DNA from: Aliihoeflea sp023389195
GTDB lineage: Bacteria > Pseudomonadota > Alphaproteobacteria > Rhizobiales > Rhizobiaceae
Direction of reading: 5' to 3'
Length of the DNA stretch: 64,000 nt
NCBI GenBank assembly: GCA_023389195.1
Contig: JAEWET010000032.1
Coordinates: 1-64,000, forward strand
Shown here: positions 42,217 to 50,828 of the stretch, one piece after another
How positions within the stretch are numbered: the stretch's first letter is position 1
Layout: the number at the start of each line of letters is the position of its first letter
Notes under the pieces: generated by a model
What the model saw: only the letters and a program-made list of their open reading frames with translations
Databases searched by the model: none
Told to the model about the DNA's origin: nothing
Translations under genes and position numbers: made by a program

Positions 42217-43167
42217 ATGACCAAGAACTTCGCATCGACCGGCGACATGGCCGACAAGAAAATCTCCTTCACCGAGATCGGCCGTGACCTGTGGGCGTTC
42301 ACCGCCGAGGGTGATCCGAACACCGGGGTCATCATCGGCGACGATTCGGTCATGATCATCGACGCGCAGGCGACACCGCGCCTGGCGAACAAGGTCATCG
42401 AGAAGATCCGCACCGTCACCGACAAGCCGATCAAATATGTGACGCTGTCGCACTATCACGCGGTGCGCGTGCTCGGCGCATCGGCCTATGGCGCGTCGGA
42501 AATCTTCATGTCGGAAAAGGCGCGGTCCATGGTGGTCGAGCGCGGGCAGGAGGACTGGGATTCCGAGTTCGGCCGCTTTCCCCGCCTCTTCCAGGGTCGT
42601 GAATCGATCCCGGGCCTGACCTGGCCGACCATGACCTTCAACGACCGGCTGACCGTCCACATGGGCAAGCGCCGCGTCGACCTGATGTTCCTCGGCCGCG
42701 CGCATACGGCGGGCGACATCGTCGCCTACGTGCCGGACGAGAACGTGATGTTCACCGGCGACATCGTCGAATACCACTCCGCCTGCTATTGCGGCGACGG
42801 CCACTTTGGCGAATGGCCGATGACGCTGGAGGAAATCCGCGCCTTCGACCTCGACGCCATCGCGCCCGGCCGCGGCGATGCGCTGGTGGGCCCCGCCATG
42901 GTCAACGACGCGATCGACAACACCGCCGATTTCGTCATGTCCACCTACCGCCCGATCGCGCGTGTGGCGCAGGGCGGTGGCTCGCTGAAGGAAGCCTGGG
43001 ACGCATGCCGCGAAGTCTGCGACCCGAAATTCGGCGACTACGCCATCTACGAGCACTGCCTGCCCTTCAACGTCGCCCGCGCCTATGACGAGGCGCTGGG
43101 AATCGACACGCCGCGGATCTGGACGGCGGAACGGGACAAGGCGATGTGGGGAGAGTTGCAGGGGTGA
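42217..43167 (+). CDS. MBL-fold hydrolase-like protein with altered metal motif
   Basis: This 316-residue protein follows the metallo-beta-lactamase fold: TGVIIGDDSVMIIDAQATPR near residue 35, RAHTAGDIVAYVPDENVMFTGD near residue 162 and a long C-terminal helical part. The canonical HxHxDH is degenerate: the site reads SHYHAVRVLGA near residue 79, so the Asp and third His are missing. It may bind one metal, or none. It sits inside the homogentisate locus. ATG 42217 is the start after the palindrome; earlier ATGs fall inside the repeat. Confidence 0.85.
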   Translation: MTKNFASTGDMADKKISFTEIGRDLWAFTAEGDPNTGVIIGDDSVMIIDAQATPRLANKVIEKIRTVTDKPIKYVTLSHYHAVRVLGASAYGASEIFMSEKARSMVVERGQEDWDSEFGRFPRLFQGRESIPGLTWPTMTFNDRLTVHMGKRRVDLMFLGRAHTAGDIVAYVPDENVMFTGDIVEYHSACYCGDGHFGEWPMTLEEIRAFDLDAIAPGRGDALVGPAMVNDAIDNTADFVMSTYRPIARVAQGGGSLKEAWDACREVCDPKFGDYAIYEHCLPFNVARAYDEALGIDTPRIWTAERDKAMWGELQG

Positions 43168-43180
43168 TTGGGGGCGGTGG

Positions 43181-43339
43181 GCTTCAGGTACCCCCACCTT
43201 CTATTCCTCCCCACAAGGGGGAGGAAGGATGTCAGCGTCGCACCGCACCTCGGATGGATTGATCTGATTTGAACAGTGGCTCGACGCCGACGTCTCCCTC
43301 CCCCTTGTGGGGAGGGGTGCGGGGTGGGGGTATTGAAGC
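43181..43339. repeat. Intergenic palindrome, type C (copy 2)
   Basis: Outer ends GCTTCAGGTACCCCCACC and GGTGGGGGTATTGAAGC mirror each other. The inner nested hairpin CCTCCCC-ACAA-GGGGGAGG is the same as in copy 1 at 17221-17402. It lies between the MBL-fold and DinB genes. Confidence 0.9.
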
Positions 43340-43368
43340 CCGAATTGCTTCAGTAACGGGAGGATCAA

Positions 43369-43902
43369 GTGACCAACCTACAGCGACATTTCTCCGCCAT
43401 GGCGCGCAACAATCGCTGGTCGAACCACGTCCTCCTGCGCGCCTGCGAAAATCTCGACAGCGCATCCTTCACCGCAATCCGCACCTCCTTCTTCCCCTCC
43501 ATCGCCGCGACCCTCTCCCACAACCACTTCGTCGACCTCTACTACATCGACGCGCTGGAAGAGGGCGGGCGCGGAGAGCAGGTCTATGACGACGAGATCG
43601 TGTTCGCCCACGCATCCGAACTCCAGCCGCTGCAACAGGCCGCTGACGAACGCCTGATCGCGTTCTGCGACCGGCTCTCGGATGACGACGCTGGGCGGAC
43701 CGTCATCACGGATCGCGGCCAGAAGGGACAATTCCCCGAGCGCATCGACGATCTCCTCGCTCATCTCTTCCAGCACCAGATTCACCATCGCGGACAGGCC
43801 CATGCAATGCTCGCCGGCACCGATGTGAAGCCGCCGCAACTCGACGAATTCTTCCTCACCTTCGAGCGCGACCCCGAGATCGGCCGCATGGGGCTTGCCT
43901 GA
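43369..43902 (+). CDS. DinB family protein
   Basis: This 177-residue four-helix protein has the three-histidine DinB metal site pattern: NNRWSNHVLLRACENL near residue 14, SHNHFVDLYYIDAL near residue 50 and HQIHHRGQAHAML near residue 138. The superfamily includes thiol-dependent isomerases such as mycothiol-dependent maleylpyruvate isomerase. The gene starts at GTG 43369 with GGGAGG upstream and overlaps the monooxygenase gene by one base (TGATG). Its position in a homogentisate operon without a maiA-like gene makes an isomerase role worth testing. Confidence 0.9.
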   Translation: MTNLQRHFSAMARNNRWSNHVLLRACENLDSASFTAIRTSFFPSIAATLSHNHFVDLYYIDALEEGGRGEQVYDDEIVFAHASELQPLQQAADERLIAFCDRLSDDDAGRTVITDRGQKGQFPERIDDLLAHLFQHQIHHRGQAHAMLAGTDVKPPQLDEFFLTFERDPEIGRMGLA

Positions 43903-45476
43903 TGCCGCGCTACCAGTACCAGCCGTTCGAATACAAGACGCCGCCGGAACTCTCCGGCGAGGCGGGTGCACGCAGGAAGATCGTCATCGTCGGAGCCGGA
44001 CCGGTGGGCCTCGCGGCTGCGATCGACTGCGCGCTGCACGGCATCGAATGCGTGGTGCTGGACGACAACGACGTCGTCTCGCTGGGCAGCCGCGCGATCT
44101 GCTGGTCGAAACGCACGCTGGAGATCATGGACCGGCTCGGCATCGGCGAGCGGATGGTCGAAAAGGGCGTGACGTGGAAGGTCGGGCGGTTGTTTCACCG
44201 CGACCGCGAGGTCTGGAATTTCGACCTCCTGCCCGAGCCCGGCCACAAGATGCCGGCCTTCATCAACCTGCAGCAATATTATGTCGAGCAGTATCTGGTC
44301 GAACGCGCGGCCGAGTTTCCGGACCTGATCGACCTCAGATGGAAGAACCGTGTGACGGGTGTCGAGCCATCCGCCGACAACGTGCGGGTCGCGGTCGAGA
44401 CGCCGGAAGGCAGCTACGAAATCGAGACTGACTGGTTGATCGCCTGCGACGGCGCGCGCTCGCCCGTCCGCGCGATGATGGGGCTGGATTTCGCCGGTCG
44501 CGTCTTCGAGGAGCGGTTCCTGATCGCCGATGTCGAGATGAAGGCGGATTTTCCGCCAGAGCGCTGGTTCTGGTTCGATCCGCCCTTCCACAAGGGCCAG
44601 TCGGCGCTGCTGCACAAGCAGCCCGACGACATCTACCGCATCGACCTGCAACTCGGCTGGGACGCCGATCCGGAGGTGGAGAAGCGGCCTGAAAACGTCA
44701 TCCCGCGCATCGAGTCGATCGTCGGCCATCGCGATTTCACGCTCGACTGGGTGTCGGTCTACACCTTCCAGTGCCGCCGGCTCGACCGTTTCGTCCACGG
44801 CCGCGTCGTCTTCGCGGGCGATAGCGCGCACATCGTCTCCCCCTTCGGCGCGCGCGGCGGCAACGGCGGCATCCAGGACGTCGACAATCTGATCTGGAAG
44901 CTGGCGATGGTGGTGAAAGGCGAGGCACCCGAAAGCCTGATCGCCACCTATGATGAAGAGCGCATCCACGGCGCCGATGAGAACATCCTGAACTCCGCAC
45001 GCGCCACCGGCTTCATGACGCCGAAGAGCGAGATGGAGCGCATCTTCCGCGACGCGGTGCTGGACTTGGCCGGCGATCACGAATTCGCGCGGCGGTTGGT
45101 GAATTCGGGACGTCTGTCGCGGCCCTGTTCGCTGGCGGGACTGTCGCTGCAAGGAGAGGGGGATGGCGTCGGGCAGGCGATGTCCGATGCGCCCGTCGAA
45201 GGCGGCTGGCTGCTCGATCGTTTCGGCGGACGATTTGCGGTGATGGCGACCGAGGCGGACCTGCCGGACGGCCTGCCGGCGGAAATCGACCGCATCGTCG
45301 TCACGTCGCGGCGCGGCGGGACGGCGCTGTTCGACGCCGAAGGGCTGGTGGCCAAGCGCTACGGCGCCGGCACGGTCTGGCTGGTCCGGCCCGACCAGCA
45401 TCTCGCAGCCCGGTTCGAAAACCCATCGGCGGCGGAGATCGTCGCTGCATATGAGCGCGCGAGGGGGATGGCATGA
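43902..45476 (+). CDS. FAD-dependent aromatic monooxygenase (MhaA-like)
   Basis: This 524-residue class A flavoprotein hydroxylase has the FAD dinucleotide motif IVIVGAGPVGLAAAIDCALHG near residue 28 (quoted in part), the DGARSPVRAMMG motif near residue 183 and GRVVFAGDSAHIVSPFGARG near residue 303. It overlaps DinB upstream and a 62-residue protein downstream. A large flavoprotein plus a tiny coupling protein next to hmgA recalls the MhaA/MhaB 3-hydroxyphenylacetate 6-hydroxylase of Pseudomonas, which makes homogentisate. The substrate assignment is inference. Confidence 0.88.
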   Translation: MPRYQYQPFEYKTPPELSGEAGARRKIVIVGAGPVGLAAAIDCALHGIECVVLDDNDVVSLGSRAICWSKRTLEIMDRLGIGERMVEKGVTWKVGRLFHRDREVWNFDLLPEPGHKMPAFINLQQYYVEQYLVERAAEFPDLIDLRWKNRVTGVEPSADNVRVAVETPEGSYEIETDWLIACDGARSPVRAMMGLDFAGRVFEERFLIADVEMKADFPPERWFWFDPPFHKGQSALLHKQPDDIYRIDLQLGWDADPEVEKRPENVIPRIESIVGHRDFTLDWVSVYTFQCRRLDRFVHGRVVFAGDSAHIVSPFGARGGNGGIQDVDNLIWKLAMVVKGEAPESLIATYDEERIHGADENILNSARATGFMTPKSEMERIFRDAVLDLAGDHEFARRLVNSGRLSRPCSLAGLSLQGEGDGVGQAMSDAPVEGGWLLDRFGGRFAVMATEADLPDGLPAEIDRIVVTSRRGGTALFDAEGLVAKRYGAGTVWLVRPDQHLAARFENPSAAEIVAAYERARGMA

Positions 45477-45661
45477 GCGGGATCGGCAAGGACCGACTGG
45501 GTGCAGCGGGCGACGATGTCTACGCCGCGCTGATGGCCGCGCATGACGGCTTAAGCCTCGAGGAAAGCACGCGGCTGAATGCGAGGCTGGTGTTGTTGCT
45601 GGCGAACGAGGTTGGAGATTTGGAGCGGGTGAGGCAGGCGATCGAGGCGGCGAAGGGGTAA
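45473..45661 (+). CDS. DUF2783 small protein, possible coupling protein
   Basis: This is a 62-residue protein (MSGIGKDRLGAAGDDVYAAL ... VRQAIEAAKG) that is fully helical by appearance and overlaps the monooxygenase stop codon (ATGA). It matches DUF2783, a family found with FAD-dependent hydroxylases. Size, order and coupling to the flavoprotein match MhaB, the small protein needed for 3-hydroxyphenylacetate hydroxylation. Direct sequence proof is lacking. Confidence 0.85.
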   Translation: MSGIGKDRLGAAGDDVYAALMAAHDGLSLEESTRLNARLVLLLANEVGDLERVRQAIEAAKG

Positions 45662-45668
45662 CAGCGCC

Positions 45669-45803
45669 GGGCGTCATCCCGGCCGAAATCGAGCGCAGCG
45701 AGATGAGAGCCGGGACCCATTCCGTGACTATTGGAGAGGTCACGGAATGGGTCCCGGATATCGCTGCTTCGCTTCGCTTCGCAGCGATTCCGGGATGACG
45801 CCC
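45669..45803. repeat. Intergenic palindrome, type D
   Basis: Outer arms GGGCGTCATCCCGG (45669-45682) and CCGGGATGACGCCC (45790-45803) are perfect mirrors. Inner arms CCGGGACCCATTCCGTGAC (45710-45728) and GTCACGGAATGGGTCCCGG (45739-45757) are perfect over 19 bp with a 10-base loop. It lies between the convergent DUF2783 and hpd genes. The CGTCATCCCGG type is widespread in alphaproteobacteria. Confidence 0.9.
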
Positions 45804-45844
45804 GCTTGAGACGCAGCATGGAGAGATGCTGCCCGGCTGCGCGG

Positions 45845-46957
45845 CTACTCCGCCGCTTCCACCTTGATCACGCCACGCCTAATCTGGTCTTCCTCGATGC
45901 TCTCGAACAGCGCGCGGAAATTGCCCTCGCCAAAGCCTTCGTCGCCCTTTCGCTGGATGAACTCGAAAAAGATCGGGCCGATGACGGTCTTCGAGAAGAT
46001 CTGCAGCAGGATCTTGGTCGTGCCGCCATCGACCACGCCTTCGCCGTCGATCAGGATGCCGTGCTTCATCATCCGGTCGATCGGCTCGTCATGGCCGGCG
46101 ACGCGGTCGTGGCTCTTTTCGTAATAGGTTTCGGGCGGCTTGGGCATGAATTTGAGGCCGTTCGCGTCGAGCCTGTCGGTGGCATCGTAGATGCCGTCCG
46201 TGCCGACCGCGAAGTGCTGGATGCCTTCGCCCTTGTACTTGCGCAGATACTCCTCGATCTGGCTCGACTCGTCCTTGGACTCATTGAGCGGGATGCGGAT
46301 TTTTCCGCAAGGTGACGTGATCGCGCGGCTCATCAGGCCGGTGATGCGGCCGTCGATGTTGAAGAAGTGGATCTGCTTGAAGCCGAAGAGCTCGCGGTAG
46401 AAGGCCCACCATTTGTCCATGTTGCCGCGAAAGACGTTGTGGGTGAGGTGGTCGAGATAATAGAAGCCGACGCCCTCGGGCTTCGGGTTCTTCTCGCCCA
46501 GCCACTCGAATTCGGCGTCATAGGCCGAACCGCGGTCGCCATAGGTCTCGACGAAATAGAGAAGCGAGCCACCGATGCCGACGATGGCGGGCACGTCGAG
46601 CGTCTTGTCGTCGCCGTCATAGGGCGTCGCGCCCTTGGAAACGGCATGGTCGAAGGCGTGTTTCGCATCGACGACGCGCCAGGCCATGGCGGGGGCGCAG
46701 GGGCCGTGCTCGTCGACGAAGCGCATCGCGTGCGAGCCGGCTTCGGCATTGACGACATAGTTGATGTCGCCCTGCCGCCAAACGTCGATCTTCTTGGTCT
46801 TGTGGGTCGCGACCTTGGCGTAGCCCATGCGCGTGAAGAGTTCGGCGAGCTTTTCGGGCTCGGGATGCGCGAACTCGACGAATTCGAAGCCGTCGGTGCC
46901 GGCAGGGTTGGCGCGGGTGATCTCGGCGGGCGGCGCGTCGTGCGGGAAGGGACCCAT
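45845..46957 (-). CDS. hpd: 4-hydroxyphenylpyruvate dioxygenase
   Basis: Hpd converts 4-hydroxyphenylpyruvate to homogentisate, the substrate of HmgA. The 370-residue enzyme has the three Fe(II) ligands in LDHLTHNVFRG near residue 170, IQHFAVGTDG near residue 245 and FFEFIQRKGDEGFGEGNF near residue 329. The ATG at 46957 has an excellent AGGAGGATGAA ribosome-binding site. It is divergent from an Lrp/AsnC gene that probably regulates it, and convergent with the homogentisate operon. Confidence 0.97.
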   Translation of the reverse strand: MGPFPHDAPPAEITRANPAGTDGFEFVEFAHPEPEKLAELFTRMGYAKVATHKTKKIDVWRQGDINYVVNAEAGSHAMRFVDEHGPCAPAMAWRVVDAKHAFDHAVSKGATPYDGDDKTLDVPAIVGIGGSLLYFVETYGDRGSAYDAEFEWLGEKNPKPEGVGFYYLDHLTHNVFRGNMDKWWAFYRELFGFKQIHFFNIDGRITGLMSRAITSPCGKIRIPLNESKDESSQIEEYLRKYKGEGIQHFAVGTDGIYDATDRLDANGLKFMPKPPETYYEKSHDRVAGHDEPIDRMMKHGILIDGEGVVDGGTTKILLQIFSKTVIGPIFFEFIQRKGDEGFGEGNFRALFESIEEDQIRRGVIKVEAAE

Positions 46958-47001
46958 TTCATCCTCCTGGATTGATTGGCCCGATCCTACGCCGAAGGTC
47001 G

Positions 47002-47016
47002 TGCAAGCGGCTTGCA
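47002..47016. promoter_or_regulatory. Inverted repeat between hpd and the Lrp gene
   Basis: TGCAAG-CGG-CTTGCA is a perfect 6-bp inverted repeat 45 bases upstream of hpd and 55 bases upstream of the Lrp/AsnC gene. It is a candidate binding site for that regulator. TTATG/CATAA half-sites closer to the Lrp start may add to it. Confidence 0.5.
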
Positions 47017-47071
47017 TTTTGGTGCGCGAAACGGACATGTTATGCACGAGGCATGCACGCACGGTGACATA

Positions 47072-47542
47072 ATGGCTGATAGCGATCTTGTAGACGCATT
47101 CGACCGCAAGATACTCGCGCTTTTGCAGGCGGATGCGCGGCTGACGAATAACGACCTTTCCGAACGCGTCCACCTCTCACCCTCGCAATGCTCGCGGCGA
47201 CGACAGCGGCTGGAAGAGGCCGGTTTCATCAAGGGCTATCGCGCGACGCTCGACCGCGACCGATTGGGGTTTCCGCTCGTCAACGTCATCTCGGTCACGC
47301 TCGCCACCCACAATCGCGACAATGCGCAGCGCTTTTCCGAGCTTCTCGCCCGCCTGCCGCAGGTGCAGGAAGCCTATGCGCTGACGGGCGAGATGGACTA
47401 TTTCCTCAAGGTCGTCACGCCCGACCTGAAGTCGCTCGCCGACTTCGTCAACGAAGTGCTTCTGCCGCATGAATCGGTGCAGCACGTGAAGACCGCGATC
47501 GTGCTGCAGACGTTGAAGGAGACGGATGCCCTCCCTCTATGA
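47072..47542 (+). CDS. Lrp/AsnC family transcriptional regulator
   Basis: This 156-residue protein has the N-terminal helix-turn-helix of the Lrp family (DRKILALLQADARLTNNDLS, then VHLSPSQCSRRRQRLEEAGF) and the C-terminal ligand-sensing RAM domain (VQEAYALTGEMDYFLKVVTP near residue 103). It is divergent from hpd with 114 bases between the starts, so hpd is its likely target, with an aromatic amino acid as a possible ligand. ATG 47072 fits the family N-terminus; a longer reading upstream overlaps the control region. Confidence 0.93.
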   Translation: MADSDLVDAFDRKILALLQADARLTNNDLSERVHLSPSQCSRRRQRLEEAGFIKGYRATLDRDRLGFPLVNVISVTLATHNRDNAQRFSELLARLPQVQEAYALTGEMDYFLKVVTPDLKSLADFVNEVLLPHESVQHVKTAIVLQTLKETDALPL

Positions 47543-47661
47543 CATGTTACGAAAATGACGCGTGACGGCTCTTTATTGTTACATAAATCCATGTAGGATC
47601 GCTGCCTGAAGACCGGTTATCGTGGGAGAGCGGCCGGTCCGCAGCATCAGGGAGGAAATCG

Positions 47662-48705
47662 ATGCAGATGAAGTCTTTCAGGGCGGCGCTTGCCGCCGGT
47701 TTGCTGGCCTCGGCGACGTGGCTGGCCGGTTCCACATCCGTGCTGGCGCAGGAGGTGACGCTGCGGCTGCACCACTTCCTGCCGGCGCAGGCCAATGTGC
47801 CGACGCACGTCCTCGACGTGTGGGCCGACAAGATTGAGGACGCTTCCGGCGACCGCATCAAGATCGAGCGCTATCCGGCCATGCAACTCGGCGGCACGCC
47901 GCCCCAGCTTTATGACCAGGCCGCCGAGGGCACGGTCGACATCGTCTGGACGCTGCCCGGCAACACGCCCGGCCGCTTTCCCTCGGTCGAGGTCTTCGAA
48001 CTGCCCTTCATGATGACCAATGCCGAGGCGACCTCGCGCGCCTATTGGGACATCTTCGACGCCAAGCTGCGCGACACCGAATTCGCCGACACGCACATTC
48101 TCGGCACCTGGGTCCACGGTCCCGGCATCATCCATTCGAAGGAGCCGGTCGAGACGATGGAGGATCTGTCGGGCATGACGGTCCGCGCGCCGACGCGCGT
48201 GATCACGGCCCTCCTGACCGAGCTTGGCGCCAATCCGATCGGCATGCCGATACCGCAGGTGCCAGAAGCGCTGTCGAAAGGTGTGATCCAGGGTGCGGTG
48301 GTTCCGTGGGAGGTCACGACCGCGCTGCGCGTTCCCGAACTCGTCGACAACCACACCGAATTCGGCGGCGACCACGCGCTTTATACCACGACCTTCGTGC
48401 TGGCGATGAACAAGGCCAAGTATGACAGCCTGCCGGACGACCTGAAGGCGATCCTCGATGAGAATTCGGGCGCCGAGTTTTCCGCCTTCGCCGGCCGCAC
48501 CCAGCAGGAATACGACGCGCCGGGCCGCAAGCTGGCCGAGGGCAACAACATCATCGAACTGTCGGCCGAGGAATCGGCCAAGTGGCAGGAAGCCGCGCAG
48601 CCGGTGATCGACAACTGGGTCGCCGAGATGGACGGCAGGGGCATCGAAGGGCAGGCGCTGCTCGACGAGGCGCGCGGTCTGATCGAGAAATACACCGCCG
48701 AATAG
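47662..48705 (+). CDS. dctP: TRAP transporter substrate-binding protein DctP
   Basis: This 347-residue periplasmic binding protein of a TRAP system has a signal peptide (ALAAGLLASATWLAGSTSVLA) and the DctP-fold pattern LRLHHFLPAQANVPTHVLDVW, with the conserved MTVRAPTRVITALLTELGANP region near residue 173 (quoted in part). The Arg in VRAP normally binds the substrate carboxylate, so an organic acid ligand is likely. GGGAGGAAATCG precedes the ATG. A 13-bp stem-loop follows before the membrane subunits. Confidence 0.93.
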   Translation: MQMKSFRAALAAGLLASATWLAGSTSVLAQEVTLRLHHFLPAQANVPTHVLDVWADKIEDASGDRIKIERYPAMQLGGTPPQLYDQAAEGTVDIVWTLPGNTPGRFPSVEVFELPFMMTNAEATSRAYWDIFDAKLRDTEFADTHILGTWVHGPGIIHSKEPVETMEDLSGMTVRAPTRVITALLTELGANPIGMPIPQVPEALSKGVIQGAVVPWEVTTALRVPELVDNHTEFGGDHALYTTTFVLAMNKAKYDSLPDDLKAILDENSGAEFSAFAGRTQQEYDAPGRKLAEGNNIIELSAEESAKWQEAAQPVIDNWVAEMDGRGIEGQALLDEARGLIEKYTAE

Positions 48706-48715
48706 GATTGCCGTT

Positions 48716-48750
48716 GCGCGGAGCGGAAGCCGTGGGTTTCCGCTCCGCGC
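48716..48750 (+). promoter_or_regulatory. Stem-loop between dctP and dctQ
   Basis: GCGCGGAGCGGAA (48716-48728) and TTCCGCTCCGCGC (48738-48750) form a perfect 13-bp stem with a 9-base loop, followed by GTCTTTCCTTTT. It can act as a partial terminator or 3' stabiliser so that more binding protein than membrane subunit is made. A GTTAT/ATAAC inverted repeat (about 48825-48839) further down may belong to a second promoter. Confidence 0.75.
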
Positions 48751-48922
48751 GTCTTTCCTTTTCCGCCTCGTGGGTGCACGGTCGGCATGGCGGCGGGACA
48801 ACCGCCGTCAGCTTGATTCTCAACGTTATGTTCTATAACAATCCGCCTCAGGGAGTTCGTTGCTCCAGGCTGGGCACGGCTGTAGCCTGCCTGCCGGAGC
48901 GGTGTTGATGAGGGAGGAGAGG

Positions 48923-49453
48923 ATGAACCTCTCGCGATTCATGGCGGGGCTCGCGCGCGGGCTGGCGATCATCGGTGGGCTGGCGCTGGTGGCGATCACG
49001 GTCATCACCGTGGTCTCGATCACCGGCCGCGGGCTGACGGCGTTCGGGCTGAGGCCGGTGCCGGGCGATTTCGAGCTGGTCGAGGCGGGCACCGCCTTTG
49101 CGGTCTTCGCCTTCCTGCCCTGGTGCCAGTTGACGCGCGGCCACGCGACCGTCGACGTCTTCACGAGCTTCCTGTCGCCGGCAATCAACCGCGTCATCGA
49201 TCTCGTTGCAGAACTGCTGATGACGGCGGTGATCGTTCTCATCGCGCTGCAGCTCTGGCGCGGCATGTGGGACAAGATCCGCTACCAGGAAACCACCTTC
49301 ATCCTGCAGTTCCCCGTCTGGTGGGGCTTTGCAGCGGCGATGGTTGCGGCGTGCGTCGCGGTCGTCATCTCGATCTACGTCCTTATCGTGCGCGTGCAGG
49401 AAGTGCGGACCGGCCGCACCATTCTCGGTCCCGGCCAGGGAGCAGTCCATTGA
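48923..49453 (+). CDS. dctQ: TRAP transporter small membrane subunit DctQ
   Basis: This 176-residue protein has four predicted transmembrane helices, among them AIIGGLALVAITVITVVSIT and AMVAACVAVVISIYVLIV, and the loop motif FLPWCQLTRGHATVDVF typical of DctQ. The GGGAGGAGAGG just before 48923 favours that ATG over the one at 48908. Its stop overlaps the dctM start (TTGA). Confidence 0.92.
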   Translation: MNLSRFMAGLARGLAIIGGLALVAITVITVVSITGRGLTAFGLRPVPGDFELVEAGTAFAVFAFLPWCQLTRGHATVDVFTSFLSPAINRVIDLVAELLMTAVIVLIALQLWRGMWDKIRYQETTFILQFPVWWGFAAAMVAACVAVVISIYVLIVRVQEVRTGRTILGPGQGAVH

Positions 49454-50772
49454 GCAATCTCGAACTCGGCCTCTGGTCGTTCCCGGCGCTTCTTTTCCTG
49501 ATTTTCCTGCGCATTCCGATCGCGCTTGCCATGCTGGTGACGGGCCTTGTCGGAACCTATCTCATCATGGGCTCGCCGGCGCCGATCCTGTCGCGGCTGA
49601 AGGGCGAGACCTATTCGACCTTCTCCAGCTATTCGCTGTCGATCATCCCGCTGTTCCTGCTGATGGGCCAGTTCGCCTCGCTTGGCGGCATGTCGCAGTC
49701 GCTGTTCAACGCCGCCAATTCCTGGCTCGGCCACCGCAAGGGCGGCGTCGCCATGTCGGCCATCGGCGCCTGCGCCGGCTTCGGGGCCATCTGCGGTTCC
49801 TCGCTGGCGACGGCGGCCACCATGGCGCAGGTCGCGCTGCCCGAACTCAAGCGCTACGGCTATTCCGGCGCGCTGGCGACGGGAACGCTTGCGGCCGGCG
49901 GTACGCTCGGCATCCTGATCCCGCCTTCGGTGGTTCTGGTCATCTATGCCATCCTCGCCGAGCAGAACATAGCCAAGCTCTTCGTCGCCGCCTTCATTCC
50001 CGGCATCCTCGCGGCCATCGGCTACATGATCGCAATCGCGATCTACGTCCGCCTCTATCCCGACTCGGCAGGATCGAGCGAGCGCCAGCCCTATGCCCAG
50101 CGCTTCCGCGCATTGTTCGACGTCTGGCCGGTGTTGCTGGTGTTCATCGCCGTCGTCGGCGGCATCTATACGGGCTGGTTCACGCCGACCGAGGCGGCCG
50201 CCGTTGGCGCTGCCGGCACGGGCCTCATCGCCTGGGTCAGCGGTGGGCTGACGCGCAGGACGCTGATCGATTCCATCCTGATGACGGCGTCGGCGACGGC
50301 GATGATCTTCTTCATCGTCTTCGGCGCGGCGTTCTACAATTCCTTCCTGGCGCTTTCGCAGATGCCGGTCGCTGCCGCGACGTTCATCACCAGCCAGGGC
50401 TTCGAGCCGATGATGGTTCTGATCGGCATCCTGTTCTTCTACGTCGTGCTCGGCTGCTTCATGGATTCGCTGTCCATGATCCTCCTGACGATCCCGATCT
50501 TCTTCCCGATCGTCTCGGCCCTCGATTTCGGCCTCGGGCCGGAAGAGTTCGCGCTGTGGTTCGGCATCCTCGTCCTGATCGTCGTCGAGGTGGGGCTGAT
50601 CACGCCGCCGGTTGGCATGAACCTCTTCGTCATCAACTCGATGGATCGATCGACGCCCATCATGCAGACCTACAAGGGCGTCATGCCCTTCGTGATGAGC
50701 GACATGTTCCGCACGATCATCCTCCTGGCCTTCCCGGTGATCACGCTGTTCCTGGTGCGGGTGCTGTACTGA
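49450..50772 (+). CDS. dctM: TRAP transporter large membrane subunit DctM
   Basis: This 440-residue subunit has about twelve transmembrane segments and DctM signatures such as GGVAMSAIGACAGFGAICGS near residue 99 and GTLAAGGTLGILIPPSVVLV near residue 143. With DctQ it forms the sodium-coupled channel. The start is a TTG at 49450 that overlaps the dctQ stop; CAGGGAG lies upstream and no ATG is suitable. A bidirectional terminator follows. Confidence 0.95.
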   Translation: MSNLELGLWSFPALLFLIFLRIPIALAMLVTGLVGTYLIMGSPAPILSRLKGETYSTFSSYSLSIIPLFLLMGQFASLGGMSQSLFNAANSWLGHRKGGVAMSAIGACAGFGAICGSSLATAATMAQVALPELKRYGYSGALATGTLAAGGTLGILIPPSVVLVIYAILAEQNIAKLFVAAFIPGILAAIGYMIAIAIYVRLYPDSAGSSERQPYAQRFRALFDVWPVLLVFIAVVGGIYTGWFTPTEAAAVGAAGTGLIAWVSGGLTRRTLIDSILMTASATAMIFFIVFGAAFYNSFLALSQMPVAAATFITSQGFEPMMVLIGILFFYVVLGCFMDSLSMILLTIPIFFPIVSALDFGLGPEEFALWFGILVLIVVEVGLITPPVGMNLFVINSMDRSTPIMQTYKGVMPFVMSDMFRTIILLAFPVITLFLVRVLY

Positions 50773-50781
50773 GCGCGAAAT

Positions 50782-50810
50782 AAAAAAGGGCCGCTTCGAG
50801 TGGCCCTTTT
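50782..50810. terminator. Bidirectional Rho-independent terminator
   Basis: AAAAAAGGGCC, a 9-base loop and GGCCCTTTT form a compact hairpin flanked by A and T runs. It ends the TRAP operon on the plus strand and can serve the TIGR01244-type gene, and with it any read-through from the pim operon, on the minus strand. Confidence 0.88.
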
Positions 50811-50828
50811 CAATTCCGGTGATTGGAC

